Positions 26,195-36,479 of a DNA stretch of 64,000 nt are shown piece after piece. Every line of letters begins with the position of its first letter. Position 1 is the first letter of the stretch. The notes beneath the pieces are model-generated. The model ran no database searches. It was not told the origin of the DNA and saw only the letters and a program-made list of their open reading frames with translations. Where the stretch lies: the NCBI RefSeq assembly GCF_040436345.1, contig NC_133224.1:8610741-8674740 (forward strand), read 5' to 3'. The stretch is from Pagrus major. Taxonomy: Eukaryota; Chordata; Actinopteri; Spariformes; Sparidae. Made by a program: the position numbers and the translations under genes.

Positions 26195-26759
26195 TTAATT
26201 ACTGATAACACTTTTTTACTTTTAACTGGAGTATTGTGGCTTTAACTTAAAATCTCCTTCCAATCAAACACATGTTTTGCTTACTGTTCTCTTGGATGAC
26301 GGGGCTTCATCTGGCAGATGAATGTTTATTTAGTTTGACAGCAGAAGACTGTTTTCACATTCATGTGCTGAGGGAAGAAAGCTTGGTCACCTTGAATCTG
26401 AGTTCAAGATGTAGGCGTACAAGATGATTTTGTGACATCCCAAATAGTTTGGAAGCCACTGAAGGTTTAATATGCATTACAGATGGGACTTGAGATAGGA
26501 CACATCTTGCATCCAGCAGTCAACCTTATGAAGTGAAAAATACTTGGATATTCATAGACTTTTATAGACTTTTCAATGAGGAGAAGGAGGAGGTCTTTTT
26601 ACAATATATTTTGTGGAAAAGCTATGTAAAACCCAAATTCATATTTAAAGCAGAAACGTGTTGGGAGAAGCATTCAAATGCTTTGAGTGAACACGAGTAA
26701 ATTTACTTTTAGATTATATCTTATGTCCTAAAACATGGAGATCTTTGAGTAAAGGATCT

Positions 26760-26890
26760 GAAAACTTTTTCTCCCAAAGCTGATATGTAGTAAAGAAGAA
26801 GTAGACCTAAAGTAGCATAAAATAAAAACACTGTACTTCAAATAACTAAGCACAGTACTCGTGTAAGTGTACTTTGTTACTTTTAGGTAT
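26760..26890 (+). repeat. dispersed repeat, AGTA/TACTCAAGTA family
   Basis: Contains AAGTAGCATAAAATAAAAAC and GTAAGTGTACTTTGTTACTT, matching 1975-1995 and 21160-21180. Confidence 0.45.
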
Positions 26891-27119
26891 CACAAGTGGT
26901 TCCTCCTCCATTTTTGTGAATCAAAACTGATGTTGAATATTTGTGCGAACCGACACTGACACCTTGTGTTATAGAGGAAACATTTCACCAGAGCTATTGT
27001 TAAACATTTATCGCGCTATATGAACGTATATGAACATATGACTTTACAGGATTGTGGATGAATTTGGTGTGAAACTTTTAAAATGAAGAAAAACGAAAGT
27101 GAAGTTTCATGAATGGCAG

Positions 27120-27480
27120 AATAACAACTAAGCCCCGCCCCCTCGCGTCATGAGCTAAAATATACGGAAGTAGCTCAGAACTTGTCAACAAGAAAGGCCG
27201 ACTGACATGGTAACGTACTCGGCTCTTGTCCTTTTTACCGTTTAATTACGTTTTTACCGCTTCTGGCCTACGTGTTGTGATTCATTCGGGTACTCAAACC
27301 TTCCGTGTCGCTCTCGGAAACATTTTCTTGCGGTGTCGCCGCCGAGAAAAAGCGTCTAAACCGAGACCGAAGTCAGGATGTTAGCATTAGCAGCTAGCTC
27401 GTCGGGGAGCTAGCTGTTAAAGCTCTTGTGACTGAAGGAGGCGAGCAGCTGCTCCTTCTCCTTCAAAACGAAACTATCTA
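27120..27480 (+). promoter_or_regulatory. probable lrp10 promoter and first untranslated exon
   Basis: A locally CpG-rich island in AT-rich flanks, 1.4-1.7 kb before the lrp10 start codon. It contains a GC box (CCCCGCCCC, 27133-27141), an ETS-type ACGGAAGT (27164-27171) and several CG-dense words to 27420. This layout, a TATA-less GC/ETS start followed by a spliced 5' UTR, suits a housekeeping-type receptor gene. The first-exon donor was not resolved. Confidence 0.5.
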
Positions 27481-27681
27481 CCAAACGTTGTCTTAGGACA
27501 TTATGTAATCATTGTAGGGAACAGAATGAGGTGTTTATCGACAGGAACTCGAGCATCCTCATAGTTTTACATTACGAAATAACAGATAGACTTTGAAACT
27601 ATTTGTTTGGCAAGGACTTAGTCTCGGAAATGCTAGCGTTCCTGGCGTCATTGTTGAGCAGATTAGAGGAAGGAAATCGCT

Positions 27682-27712
27682 TTGTGTGTGTGTGTATGTG
27701 TGTGTGTATGTG
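27682..27712 (+). repeat. TG microsatellite
   Basis: Interrupted TG/TATG run in the presumed first intron of lrp10. Confidence 0.85.
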
Positions 27713-28014
27713 AGTAAACACGTACAAGATCAAAACAACGTCAACTTCAAAAGACCCACGTATTGTTTTCCTATCCGGATATATAACAATATTAGATTAA
27801 TTATGGATACTACTGCATTGCACACTGTTTTAAGGGCCAAAGTAGCTGCTCCTGAGCAAAAAACCTCACTCTTTGAGTCCTTATCTGATAAATACCTTTT
27901 AAAAATGTTGTGAAATAATATCCCTTGAGAAGGTAAACAAAAAAAAAACTGTCTGAAGTCAAGTGCCACACAAATAAGAAGTTTACAAAATGAATCAGGG
28001 GTCTAGTTAATTTA

Positions 28015-28345
28015 TCTGAATGAAGGCTTCATGAGTACTTTCTTTGTCGATTAATCTGTTGATAACTTCCTTGGTTAATCGGTAAGCAGTTGTGGTGAAA
28101 AATGTCGACCAGGGTTTTTTCCCACAGCCAAACATGACGTCTTTATGTATATCTATATATATATGTCTTATATGTATATTTAGTTCACAGTCTTGTGGAG
28201 TAAAGAAACCAGAAAACATTCACATTTAAGAAGCTGGAATCAGAGAATAAAAAAAAAATTTACTCAAACCAAGTAATCGATCATCACAATAGTTTGCCAT
28301 TACTATAATAGCTGACAGTTAATTGATCAATCGTTAGGGCTCTAA
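28015..28345 (-). repeat. degenerate ATCGATTA-family fragments
   Basis: GTCGATTAATCTGTTGATAA at 28047 and GTTAATTGATCAATCGTTAG with GGCTCTA at about 28317-28343 resemble the ends of the family at 23205-23405 in reverse orientation. Confidence 0.35.
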
Positions 28346-28729
28346 TCTGAATTAAGATGGAATAACATAAAGGTTTATATTTTTCAACTAAATTTGTGTA
28401 CAGTCATTTTCCCACTGATGTCTTACAATTCCCTTATTTTCACTATTAGTGGATTATTTTGTAATTGTTTGGTTAAAAAAATCTAAAAAATAAAAGATAA
28501 GCGTCCCCAGTTGCAGACTGTGTTTTTGAAATGGGCTTTTTGACCCATTGGTACCTAACTTTAATACTTAACTTGGCCATAACTATGATAATAACTGTTT
28601 TGATGTTTATGTTAGCTGTCCTATTTGTTGTCAAAGTAGTAGAATGATAACTTAATGAGGCTTAAAAGTTAACTCTTAACAGCCAGATCTAACATGCATC
28701 TCAATTATCTTCTCTTCCTCACTTTGCAG

Positions 28730-28843
28730 GTGAAGTCTTCCTGAACAAAACCACCTAAAATGACGCCTCTCTGACATTTTTTTAAAAGTTTCATTTAAAA
28801 AAAAAAACAACAACCAACATTTTAGAGGAGATTCACTACCACA
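28730..28843 (+). other. lrp10 5' UTR exon portion with short uORF
   Basis: A pyrimidine-rich acceptor ending in TTTGCAG at 28723-28729 opens an exon that runs through the lrp10 start. It contains an upstream ATG at 28760 followed by three codons and TGA (28772-28774). This is a four-codon uORF 70 bases before the main start codon. An A-rich run follows at about 28797-28812. Confidence 0.6.
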
Positions 28844-31800
28844 ATGACAGTCACTTACAACCTCTGTGCCCTCCTAGTTTTCACCATAACAGGTGAGTGA
28901 ATAAATACACATTCATAAGAGGCAGTTTGTGTATCTTCTTTAAATGTTTATCAAGCAAAGGTTATGTTTGCACTTCTCATGTCATACAACATTTTACGAT
29001 CTCTGTTGGAGATAAAACACTTCTGTTTTGTTTTTGCTTTTTTCCTCTGCAGCATGCAGCCATTTTGAGCCTGCCCTCTGCTCTGGTAAGGAGACAAGCT
29101 TGTTGGCACTTAATCTCATGTTTTGATGTCATCAAAGGTTTTTTTTTAATGTCACATTCTCATTAAACTTTTGTCTAATGTGTCACAGTGGTGAAAACTG
29201 ATAGATATCAGCCTGAGCAGGTCATATTAACAGTACTTAACGTTGTTGAGGTTAAAGCAAAGATAGTAATTTTCTTTAACAATGCTTTAAAAAAACAGGG
29301 TCTAATTTTGGTTTCTTTACAATTGCGCCTTTGTCTTGCTGTTTCTCAGCCCGCTGTGGGCATGCCCTCCAAGTCTTGGACACTAAAGTCGGAGAGATCA
29401 GGAGTTCTGCTTACCACAGCTGGTCCTACCGCTTCGGTTCCACCTATGACTGCTGGGTCATTAAGGGTTCTGAGGGAGAACCTATAGTTCTCAGGTAAAG
29501 ACGCTGAGGGACAGACTTGCTTTTGAGTCTTGTTTCTAAAATGTGTAAACTATAAATCAGATGCTCTATACAATCTTAAAAATGCACTGAGTTTAACTGA
29601 ATATCATGTTAATATGAAAAGTATTGAATGTTTTGCAACACAAAAAACTATTGCAGGACCCAGTGTTGCCCCATCATGTTCTGTGGTGAGGATGTAATAC
29701 GGATTAAGCAGTTGAGAAACTGTTCATAGATAAAACAGTCAGACAGGAGGGTTTGTTTTTGGATAATTCAGCACACCAAATACCAGATGGAACAAAAAAC
29801 TTGATCACATTAATGTCAGAATTAAATAACCTGTCCTGCATATTGCTACATATCGATATGCAGGACAGGTTATTTAATTCTGGCGTTAATGTGATCAAGT
29901 TTTTTGTTTTCATTACTCAAAATGTCAAAATTTTATAACAGTTGACAATTCATCTTCTTTGTTAATAAGCTTCTCATCTCACTGATCTTACTTTAAATCC
30001 TTTCCCAGCTTCTCCCAGTTCTCAGCCCGGTGTAGGAAGGAATGGGTATCTATAAAATCATCAGCTGGTGGTGAGCCATTTGTACTTTGTGGCTCCAAGT
30101 TGCCACAACCGATGGAGTTTCCTGGTGGAAATATCACAGTGACACACCACTTCCTCCCACATCTGTTTCCTGTGTCATCTTTTCTGTTGAATTTCGCCAG
30201 AGGTATGAGAGCAGGGTGTTATTTTCTTTTCATTTGTATCTTTTTATGGACATTTTGAAAGGAATTAAATCAACATCTTAATTCCTGTCTTCATATCTTT
30301 TATTTCATTTTATTTCTATACTTCCAGACTCTGGCGAATGCCCAGTAACATCCTTTGAGTGCCTCGGGGGCCACTGCCTTCCTCTCTCTTGGCGCTGTAA
30401 TGGTCAGGTGGAGTGTCTCGGTGAAGGTGCCGGCCTAGGCAGCGATGAACAGGGCTGTGATGCAGAAGCAGAAACCACAGAACCCCCAAAGTTTGGCAGC
30501 ACAGATGAAGAAGAGAAAAAAACAGAGACGTATGTAGAGAGGAAAAACGATAGGGACTCTGAGAGACGTAAGGTTGCAGATAAGTCACCCGACAGAGATA
30601 TGGAGTCTGATCTGTGGGCGCTGCTGAAGGAGAGGGCGGAGGAGGAGGCCCAGGTGGATCAGGAGCAGCCTCAGACTCAGAGGGAGCACGCTGTGACGCC
30701 TACTCCCATTGAGTGGCCTTGTGGAGGGCTGCTCCAGACCTTCTATGGAACCTTCTCCCCTCCAGCCATCCGGGGTCCTGCAATGTACTGTGTCTGGACT
30801 CTGGACCCTCAGGACTCGAGGCCGCTGAGACTGGACCTGCAGCAGCTGGTGCTGGGGCCCGGGGACAGACTAACCGTGTACAATAGAGAGCAAGGCAAAG
30901 GAGACGTTATTAAAATTGTGAGTTTCTGATTAAGAAATCTCTCCAAATTTTTATTAAAGCCTAAAGCATAAATGTTTTAAGTATTTTAAAAGGCGTTTTG
31001 TTGACATGATGTTCCCTTTCTGCAATTCGACAGATCACCAGCGCCTCCAATTACAAATCAGTCCAAGTTGAATCCCATACTGGCCTGCTGTCATTGACCT
31101 ACGAGACTCTTCCGAGCTCGGAGGGAAGCGGATTCAATGCCACGTTCCACGTTGGAACGTACTGCCCCCCTTGGGAGGGTCGCTGTGGGGGAGCAGCAGG
31201 AGGCTGCTTTACCCAGGAGCAGCGCTGTGACGGGAAGTGGGACTGTCCAGAGACGGGGAAGGACGAGGAGGGCTGCAGGGGCTGTAGTCTGAACCAGTTT
31301 GCCTGCGGGGTAGCAGGGCAGAGAGCAGTGGCGTCCAGTCATTTCGCTAGTAGGCCGGTGTGTTACCCAGTCACAGAGAGATGCAACTACCAGCTGTACT
31401 GTGCTGACGGCAGCGACGAGAGGGACTGCACCGTGTGTCAGCCAGGGACCTTTCATTGTGACAGCGACAGGTCAGTGTTTAAGAAAGTCTCTGGCTCAGA
31501 GAGGACATTTTTGTTCACAGGTTTAAGAGATTCAAAGTTCATTCTTGACTTTGAGAACAGCAGTTGAACAAACAATCTTACTTCAAGGTCCATTTAGATG
31601 CTTTTCCAGAGCTTAAGACCGTATCACACAGTCTTTATTTTACTGAGAGACTTTATGAGCACCTCAGACTCATCCAATTTGACTAAAAAGTTCATGTTCA
31701 GATCTTTGTTCTTGACCTTGGAAGCAGCAGTCAACAAAACAGTCTCTCTTCAAGATCCATTTTGTAGCTCTTCGACTACTCTTGTTTTGTTTTTATGACT

Positions 31801-34800
31801 GTGTGTCTTTATTGTGGTCAGGTTTGTTAATTATCTGGGCTAGGTGTGTCTTGGTTATAAAGTGTTAGTCAGAGGGTGTATTCAGAAATGTGACTATCTA
31901 AGAGTTAAAACAGATTTTTCTGAAATGTATTGTGTAGTAGGACTCGATCAATCATTGACTTATTGATAAACTTTGATAAACGGTTTGTAAATGTTCCTGA
32001 ATATTTCCTGGTTTCTTTACTCTGTGACAGTAAACCGAATGTCTTTAGTTTGTGGACAAAATTAGACATTTGAGGACGTCATCTTGTCCTCACTAGGAAA
32101 ACACTAGTCTGACATTGTATAGACCAAACAAGTATTTGGTTAATCAAGAAAAAACTAAAAGATTAATTGAAGAAGAAAAAAAATTGTTGCAACCCTAGGG
32201 TTTAAGCAAAATTGACATTGTAACTGAAATGTCAAATCAAATCGAGACAGTAAACCAGTGGCGACACCCGTCACTAGTGTTTTGTGGATTTACAGTTGTG
32301 TTGCATTTCAAGAAAATGTACATCATCTTGCGCTGTAATGTTTTAAAAAAATACTTGAACTAAATTTAGGTTTTTTCAAAAGGCAAGCACTGAGAATCTG
32401 TCTTATGTTTCCATTTCCAGTGTAATATTAGATAAATTAATACATAGCTGATTTAATTAAAGAATAACTGAAAATTAGGACTTACATTGACCCATTCTGA
32501 GCTCTTGTAGCTCAAAAAAGAGAACCTGAATAAATAATAAACCAATTAAGACTCATCCCATGGGCCTAAATCACTGCATTGTAAATCAGTATTTGAATAA
32601 AATCCATGGTTAACTGTTGGATGTATTATATACATCTTTTTGATAAAATGATTCATACATAACATCTCTTCAGCCAGTTGAATACACTATTACAGTATCT
32701 GATCATGTGTTTTAAGACTGCACCTTGTGGTTTTAATACAATGCTCAGAATGCAGCTTCATGTGAAACTGAGTCTCTCCTGAGTTATTTCTGGACGCTCT
32801 GACACACAAACGCCCCATTGTTCCGTCTGCAGGTGTGTGTTTGAGAGCTGGCGCTGCGATGGCCAGGTGGACTGTAAGGACGGCACAGACGAACTCAACT
32901 GCACCGTCATCCTGCCCCGCAAGGTCATCACCGCGGCAACAGTGGGCAGCCTGGTCTGCGGGCTTCTGTTGGTCATCGCTATGGGCTGCACCTGTAAACT
33001 GTACTCGCTGCGGACCAGGGAGTACAGGTAACTGTTTAGTACATCTTGTCTCTGCTGTAAGCAAAGGATTTCCTGTGACTTAGCTTCTTCGTCTTCTGCC
33101 GGGTTTTGTGCCAATAATGTGAGATAGTGAGTCACGAGTTGTTTGTCTTACTACTAGCTTCAGTTGTTGCCAGCACTACCAGACAGCACCTCTCGAACAC
33201 AGAGCAGAGCCTCTCACAACACAGCCAGTACACTGCGTACTTCTCTCTTTTTAATGAGAAAAACCAGGTTGTTGTAAAGTGTGAGCTTCCCACGTGCAAT
33301 TTGTCTCAGCCAGAGTGGGTTATGTCATGTTTACTCTTCCAAAAAGTGTACACACAGCACCTTTTCTGATGAAGTAAAAACCTTAGTTATCATATAACAA
33401 AACAACGTATGAGTTAGTTATAAAAGATAATATATAAAAAAGATGCATCAAGTGCTTCACAACAAAAAACAAAGTGTTTTAACAGTCTCAAGCAAATTGG
33501 AAGTGTTTGAGCGTGAATGCGATTTAATGTGTCTGTTTTCCGGCAGCTTGTTTGCTCCAATCAGCCGCCAGGAAGCAGAGCTGATCCAGCAGCAGGCTCC
33601 TCCCTCCTACGGTCAGCTGATTGCTCAGGGAATCATCCCGCCAGTGGAGGACTTCCCTACAGAAAACCCCAACGAGGTGAGAGAAAAGGGCACTACACGA
33701 ACTGTAAACTGCCTGCAGTGAAGCACATTGTTTACGTTTTTTTATTCATTTTTCAAGGTGTGTTTGGTGTTCTAGTTGATAAAAAGTCGGTACATGTCAG
33801 AGTGGAAAAGGATAGTGCATGTATTCATGTGTTGGGTTAACTTCTAAAAACTCAAAATCAGAATTGTCTGTAAGGCCGACTGGCACCCCGAACAACATAT
33901 GATCAGTCCAATACAAATTAATATTAACAGCTGGTAAATGAAACAAAGTGATAATATACATTGAGTACTATTGGTATAAAGCAATTCTGTAAACTGTGTC
34001 TCCCTTCCATTTATAGTAACAATTAAGATTTGGTATTGGGAGTCTGCAAATTGTCGGTTTAGGTACCTTGAAAGTGCTTGAATTTTACTCTTAAAGCTGT
34101 CAAAGCCTGTTCTATTCATTCCTGGGAAGAGGCCACAGAGATGCTCATCTCACGGTCATCTATAGTTGGCCCTGTCTTTAAGCCATGTGCTCCATGTTAG
34201 CAGCCGTATTAAGTAGGCTGTGTGGGCTGAAGTAGGCAGACTTGTTAAGATAGAGCTAATGTGCTGTTACCATGCAGGTTCACACTGAGGTGCTTTGTTA
34301 TTAGTTGGTGTTGACAGCTGAGGTAGAGGAGGAGGAGGAGGAGGGATTAAGTGTGTAAAACAAAGCCTGCTCTGTCTGATGGGATCAAAGATACAAACTC
34401 GTACCTTCAACTTGACTCCAAGTTTTGTGAATATTATGTTTGGTGTTTCAAATGATTTGTTAAGATATTGACCGGATTTGCAGAAGGTATTTTAACTGAC
34501 TTGCTCTTTTCTGCTCTCCATTTCTTTTCATACTCCTCCTCAGACCTCGTCTCTTTCTCTGAGAGGAATTCTCCAACTGCTTCGTCAGGACGCTGCCAAC
34601 TCCCCACACCGCAGACGCAGGCCCCGATTCGTCCGCCGGGCCGTTCGTCGCATGAGGAGATGGGGCCTAATCCCCAGACCTCCCTCCAGGCCGAGTCAGG
34701 CGTCGAGCTCCGCCCAGCAGCAGTCGGACGCCGCTCCTTCTGGCCAGGAACCGACTCACTCCACTCCCACGAGCTCCTCGTCGGCCGTGGAGGCGGTCAA

Positions 34801-35188
34801 CCAGCCGGTGCCTCAGAAACTTGGCTTGTTGGCTCAGACGGAGCAGCAGCAGCAGCAGCAGCAACAGGGAGCACCAACTCCTCTTCTGCCACCACCTGTC
34901 GCGTCCCCACCTCCACCTCCGTACGCTCCCCCAGCTCCACCCTCGGCCACCCCCAACACTCCTCCTGTCGCCGTCCCCCCGAGCAGCCCCTCTCTGGCCT
35001 CCATCTTCCACACGCTGGGCCTGAGCATCTCCCTCTTCAGAGCCTCGCCCTCCTCCTCCACCAACTCCATGCCCCTCTCCGCCTCCCCTTCTTTCTCCTC
35101 CTCCTCATCCTCATCCGATGACGACGTGCTGCTTATCCCCCTGTCTGAGGACACCACTTCAGAGGATGATGTACCCATGCTCACCTGA
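28844..35188 (+). CDS. lrp10: low-density lipoprotein receptor-related protein 10, 9 coding exons, complete
   Basis: Type I receptor cycling between Golgi, endosomes and plasma membrane. Exons: 28844-28892, 29053-29085, 29350-29494, 30009-30202, 30328-30917, 31034-31470, 32833-33027, 33547-33676, 34544-35188; they join in phase to 2418 nt, 805 aa (human 713). Order: signal peptide (about 1-17); CUB domain from Cys30 (RCGHAL); LDLa 1 (145-184); a charged linker rich in Glu, Lys and Arg (185-270); CUB 2 from Cys272; LDLa 2 (381-418), 3 (421-469) and 4 (472-506), the last with the calcium-binding DGTDE signature; transmembrane segment (514-537). The 268-residue tail holds a PPSY motif, an Arg-rich patch, eight Gln (692-699), long proline runs and serine runs. 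It ends with DDVLL (784-788), an acidic dileucine DXXLL signal of the kind bound by GGA adaptors, then EDDVPMLT. The domain order plus the DXXLL end identify LRP10 rather than LRP3 or LRP12. Exon 2 is only 33 nt. Confidence 0.95.
29791..29908. repeat. near-perfect palindrome in lrp10 intron 3
   Basis: Arms 29791-29843 and 29856-29908 are reverse complements over 53 bases with two mismatches, separated by a 12-base loop (29844-29855). Both mismatches would be G-U pairs in an RNA read from the plus strand, so the transcript could form an uninterrupted 53-bp stem. Flanking bases do not continue the symmetry. Confidence 0.95.
31533..31763 (+). repeat. diverged local duplication in lrp10 intron 6
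   Basis: 31533-31595 and 31694-31763 are direct copies. Both contain TTC...GTTC, TTCTTGAC, TTTGAGAACAGCAGTTGAAC (first) versus TTGGAAGCAGCAGTCAACAA (second), and TCAAG(G/A)TCCATTT. The unit spacing is about 165 bp. Confidence 0.6.
31935..32215 (+). repeat. degenerate ATCGATTA-family repeat in lrp10 intron 6
   Basis: It opens with GACTCGATCAATCATTGACT and contains GTTTGTGGACAAAATTAGACATTTGA. It closes with AAAAGATTAATTGAAGAAG and GTTGCAACCCTAGGG, the end type of the 23205-23405 family. Confidence 0.4.
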
Positions 35189-36071
35189 ATGACTTCCCCA
35201 CCCACACACCAACCCTCACCCCTCCTTTATCTTCTCACTGATAAAAACTGAAACCCAGTCTTTCCACGTTTGTTTGAACTTCAGCACAGGAGCGAGACTC
35301 ACCCTCACTGTGCAAGTCTGGTGCCTTTTGAAATTGAGTTGGATTTGTTGACTTATGGAATCAAAGTATTTGACCATTTTTTTTTTTTTTTTTAGAAAAA
35401 GACCTTGAGAAAGTTTTAGCCGAGCAGCATGGCTGACGTATGTTTGACAGGAAGTGTAGGTGAGTATTGGATGTGCACTTAATGAATGCCAGGCTGCACG
35501 TTGAAGGTAAACTTTTGCACAGAAGAATCTTCCCTATCCAGAAACTGAGGCAGGCTACTGTCAGGTTGAATGATTAGAGTTTTTAGACGACGTGATGGAA
35601 AATATTGTGTTTGTATGACTGTGTGAATGCATTTGCGTTTTAGTCTTACATTTGACGGTGGAGTATGTCTGTAGATGTGGATTGTGTCCACATACTTCTG
35701 CATCCAGTGTCATGTAATATCACAGATGATTATATATAAAAAAGAAGAATCATTTCCCCTATTTAAGTGCCTTTTGAGGAGATTCCTGTAGGTGGTAGGT
35801 CGAAGAGGTTTCGATGATACACACTGCACACCAAAACACACAGAGGCACATGTTTTCTCACACCATAGCACGCATTGACACATCAGTCGCTTTATTATTA
35901 AAAAAACAAAAACAAACTGCATGTCTACTCTGCAAGCTGGCAATAACTTTTCGGGACCCCTATTTTAGTGCACATTGATTGCAACATAACTGCGTGTTCA
36001 CTCTTCAAATGAATGTATGTAATCTAAGCAAACTGTGTCAAAAGACAATCTCTTTGGTGCCTGATTTAGGG

Positions 36072-36106
36072 ATGTGTGTGTGTGTGTGTGTGTATGCGTG
36101 TGTGTA
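36072..36106 (+). repeat. TG microsatellite in the lrp10 3' UTR
   Basis: About ten TG units, then TATGCG and more TG. Confidence 0.9.
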
Positions 36107-36449
36107 GTGTGCACAAGAAGATGCGGTGCCCCGGTGATGAAAAGGGGGCCCCCGAATTCACAAAACGACCTCAACTTGAATCTTCAACCCTTGAGGGGAA
36201 TCGATCGCATTCTGTCATATTTTTGACACAACAGACTTGTGGTGTGCCATTTGTATTATTGTACATTTTATGGTGTTTTTATTTCAGCAAGTTACTTCTT
36301 TTTTTTTTTTGCTCTAAAGTTCTGTTTAGCTTTGTTGAATGTATTAGGGTCGATGTGGAGTAGCCGGAAGTTTTAAATTTGCAGAGAGAAAGTGATTTTA
36401 TGGTTTATTAGGGTCAATTTCACTGTATATAAGTAAAAATGTGGCTGAG

Positions 36450-36455
36450 ATTAAA
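36450..36455 (+). terminator. lrp10 poly(A) signal (ATTAAA) with GU-rich downstream element
   Basis: ATTAAA is followed 25-60 bases later by GTGTTTTGTGTGTATTTGTG and a T/G-rich stretch. This is the usual arrangement of hexamer, cleavage site and GU-rich element. Confidence 0.6.
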
Positions 36456-36479
36456 CAATTTGCACTTTTAGGTGCCGAG

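Larger units (their letters stand above)
35189..36475 (+). other. lrp10 3' UTR
   Basis: Sequence from the lrp10 stop codon to the poly(A) signal at 36450. It contains a 16-base T run near 35369 and a TG microsatellite (about 36072-36106). No other gene is seen in it. The extent is inferred from the signal and has not been observed. Confidence 0.55.

Noticed and set aside
34468..35121. 217-codon plus-strand frame over the lrp10 last exon
   Set aside because: A shifted frame of the GC-rich lrp10 tail exon. The in-phase frame ends with the DXXLL signal and fits the splice phases.
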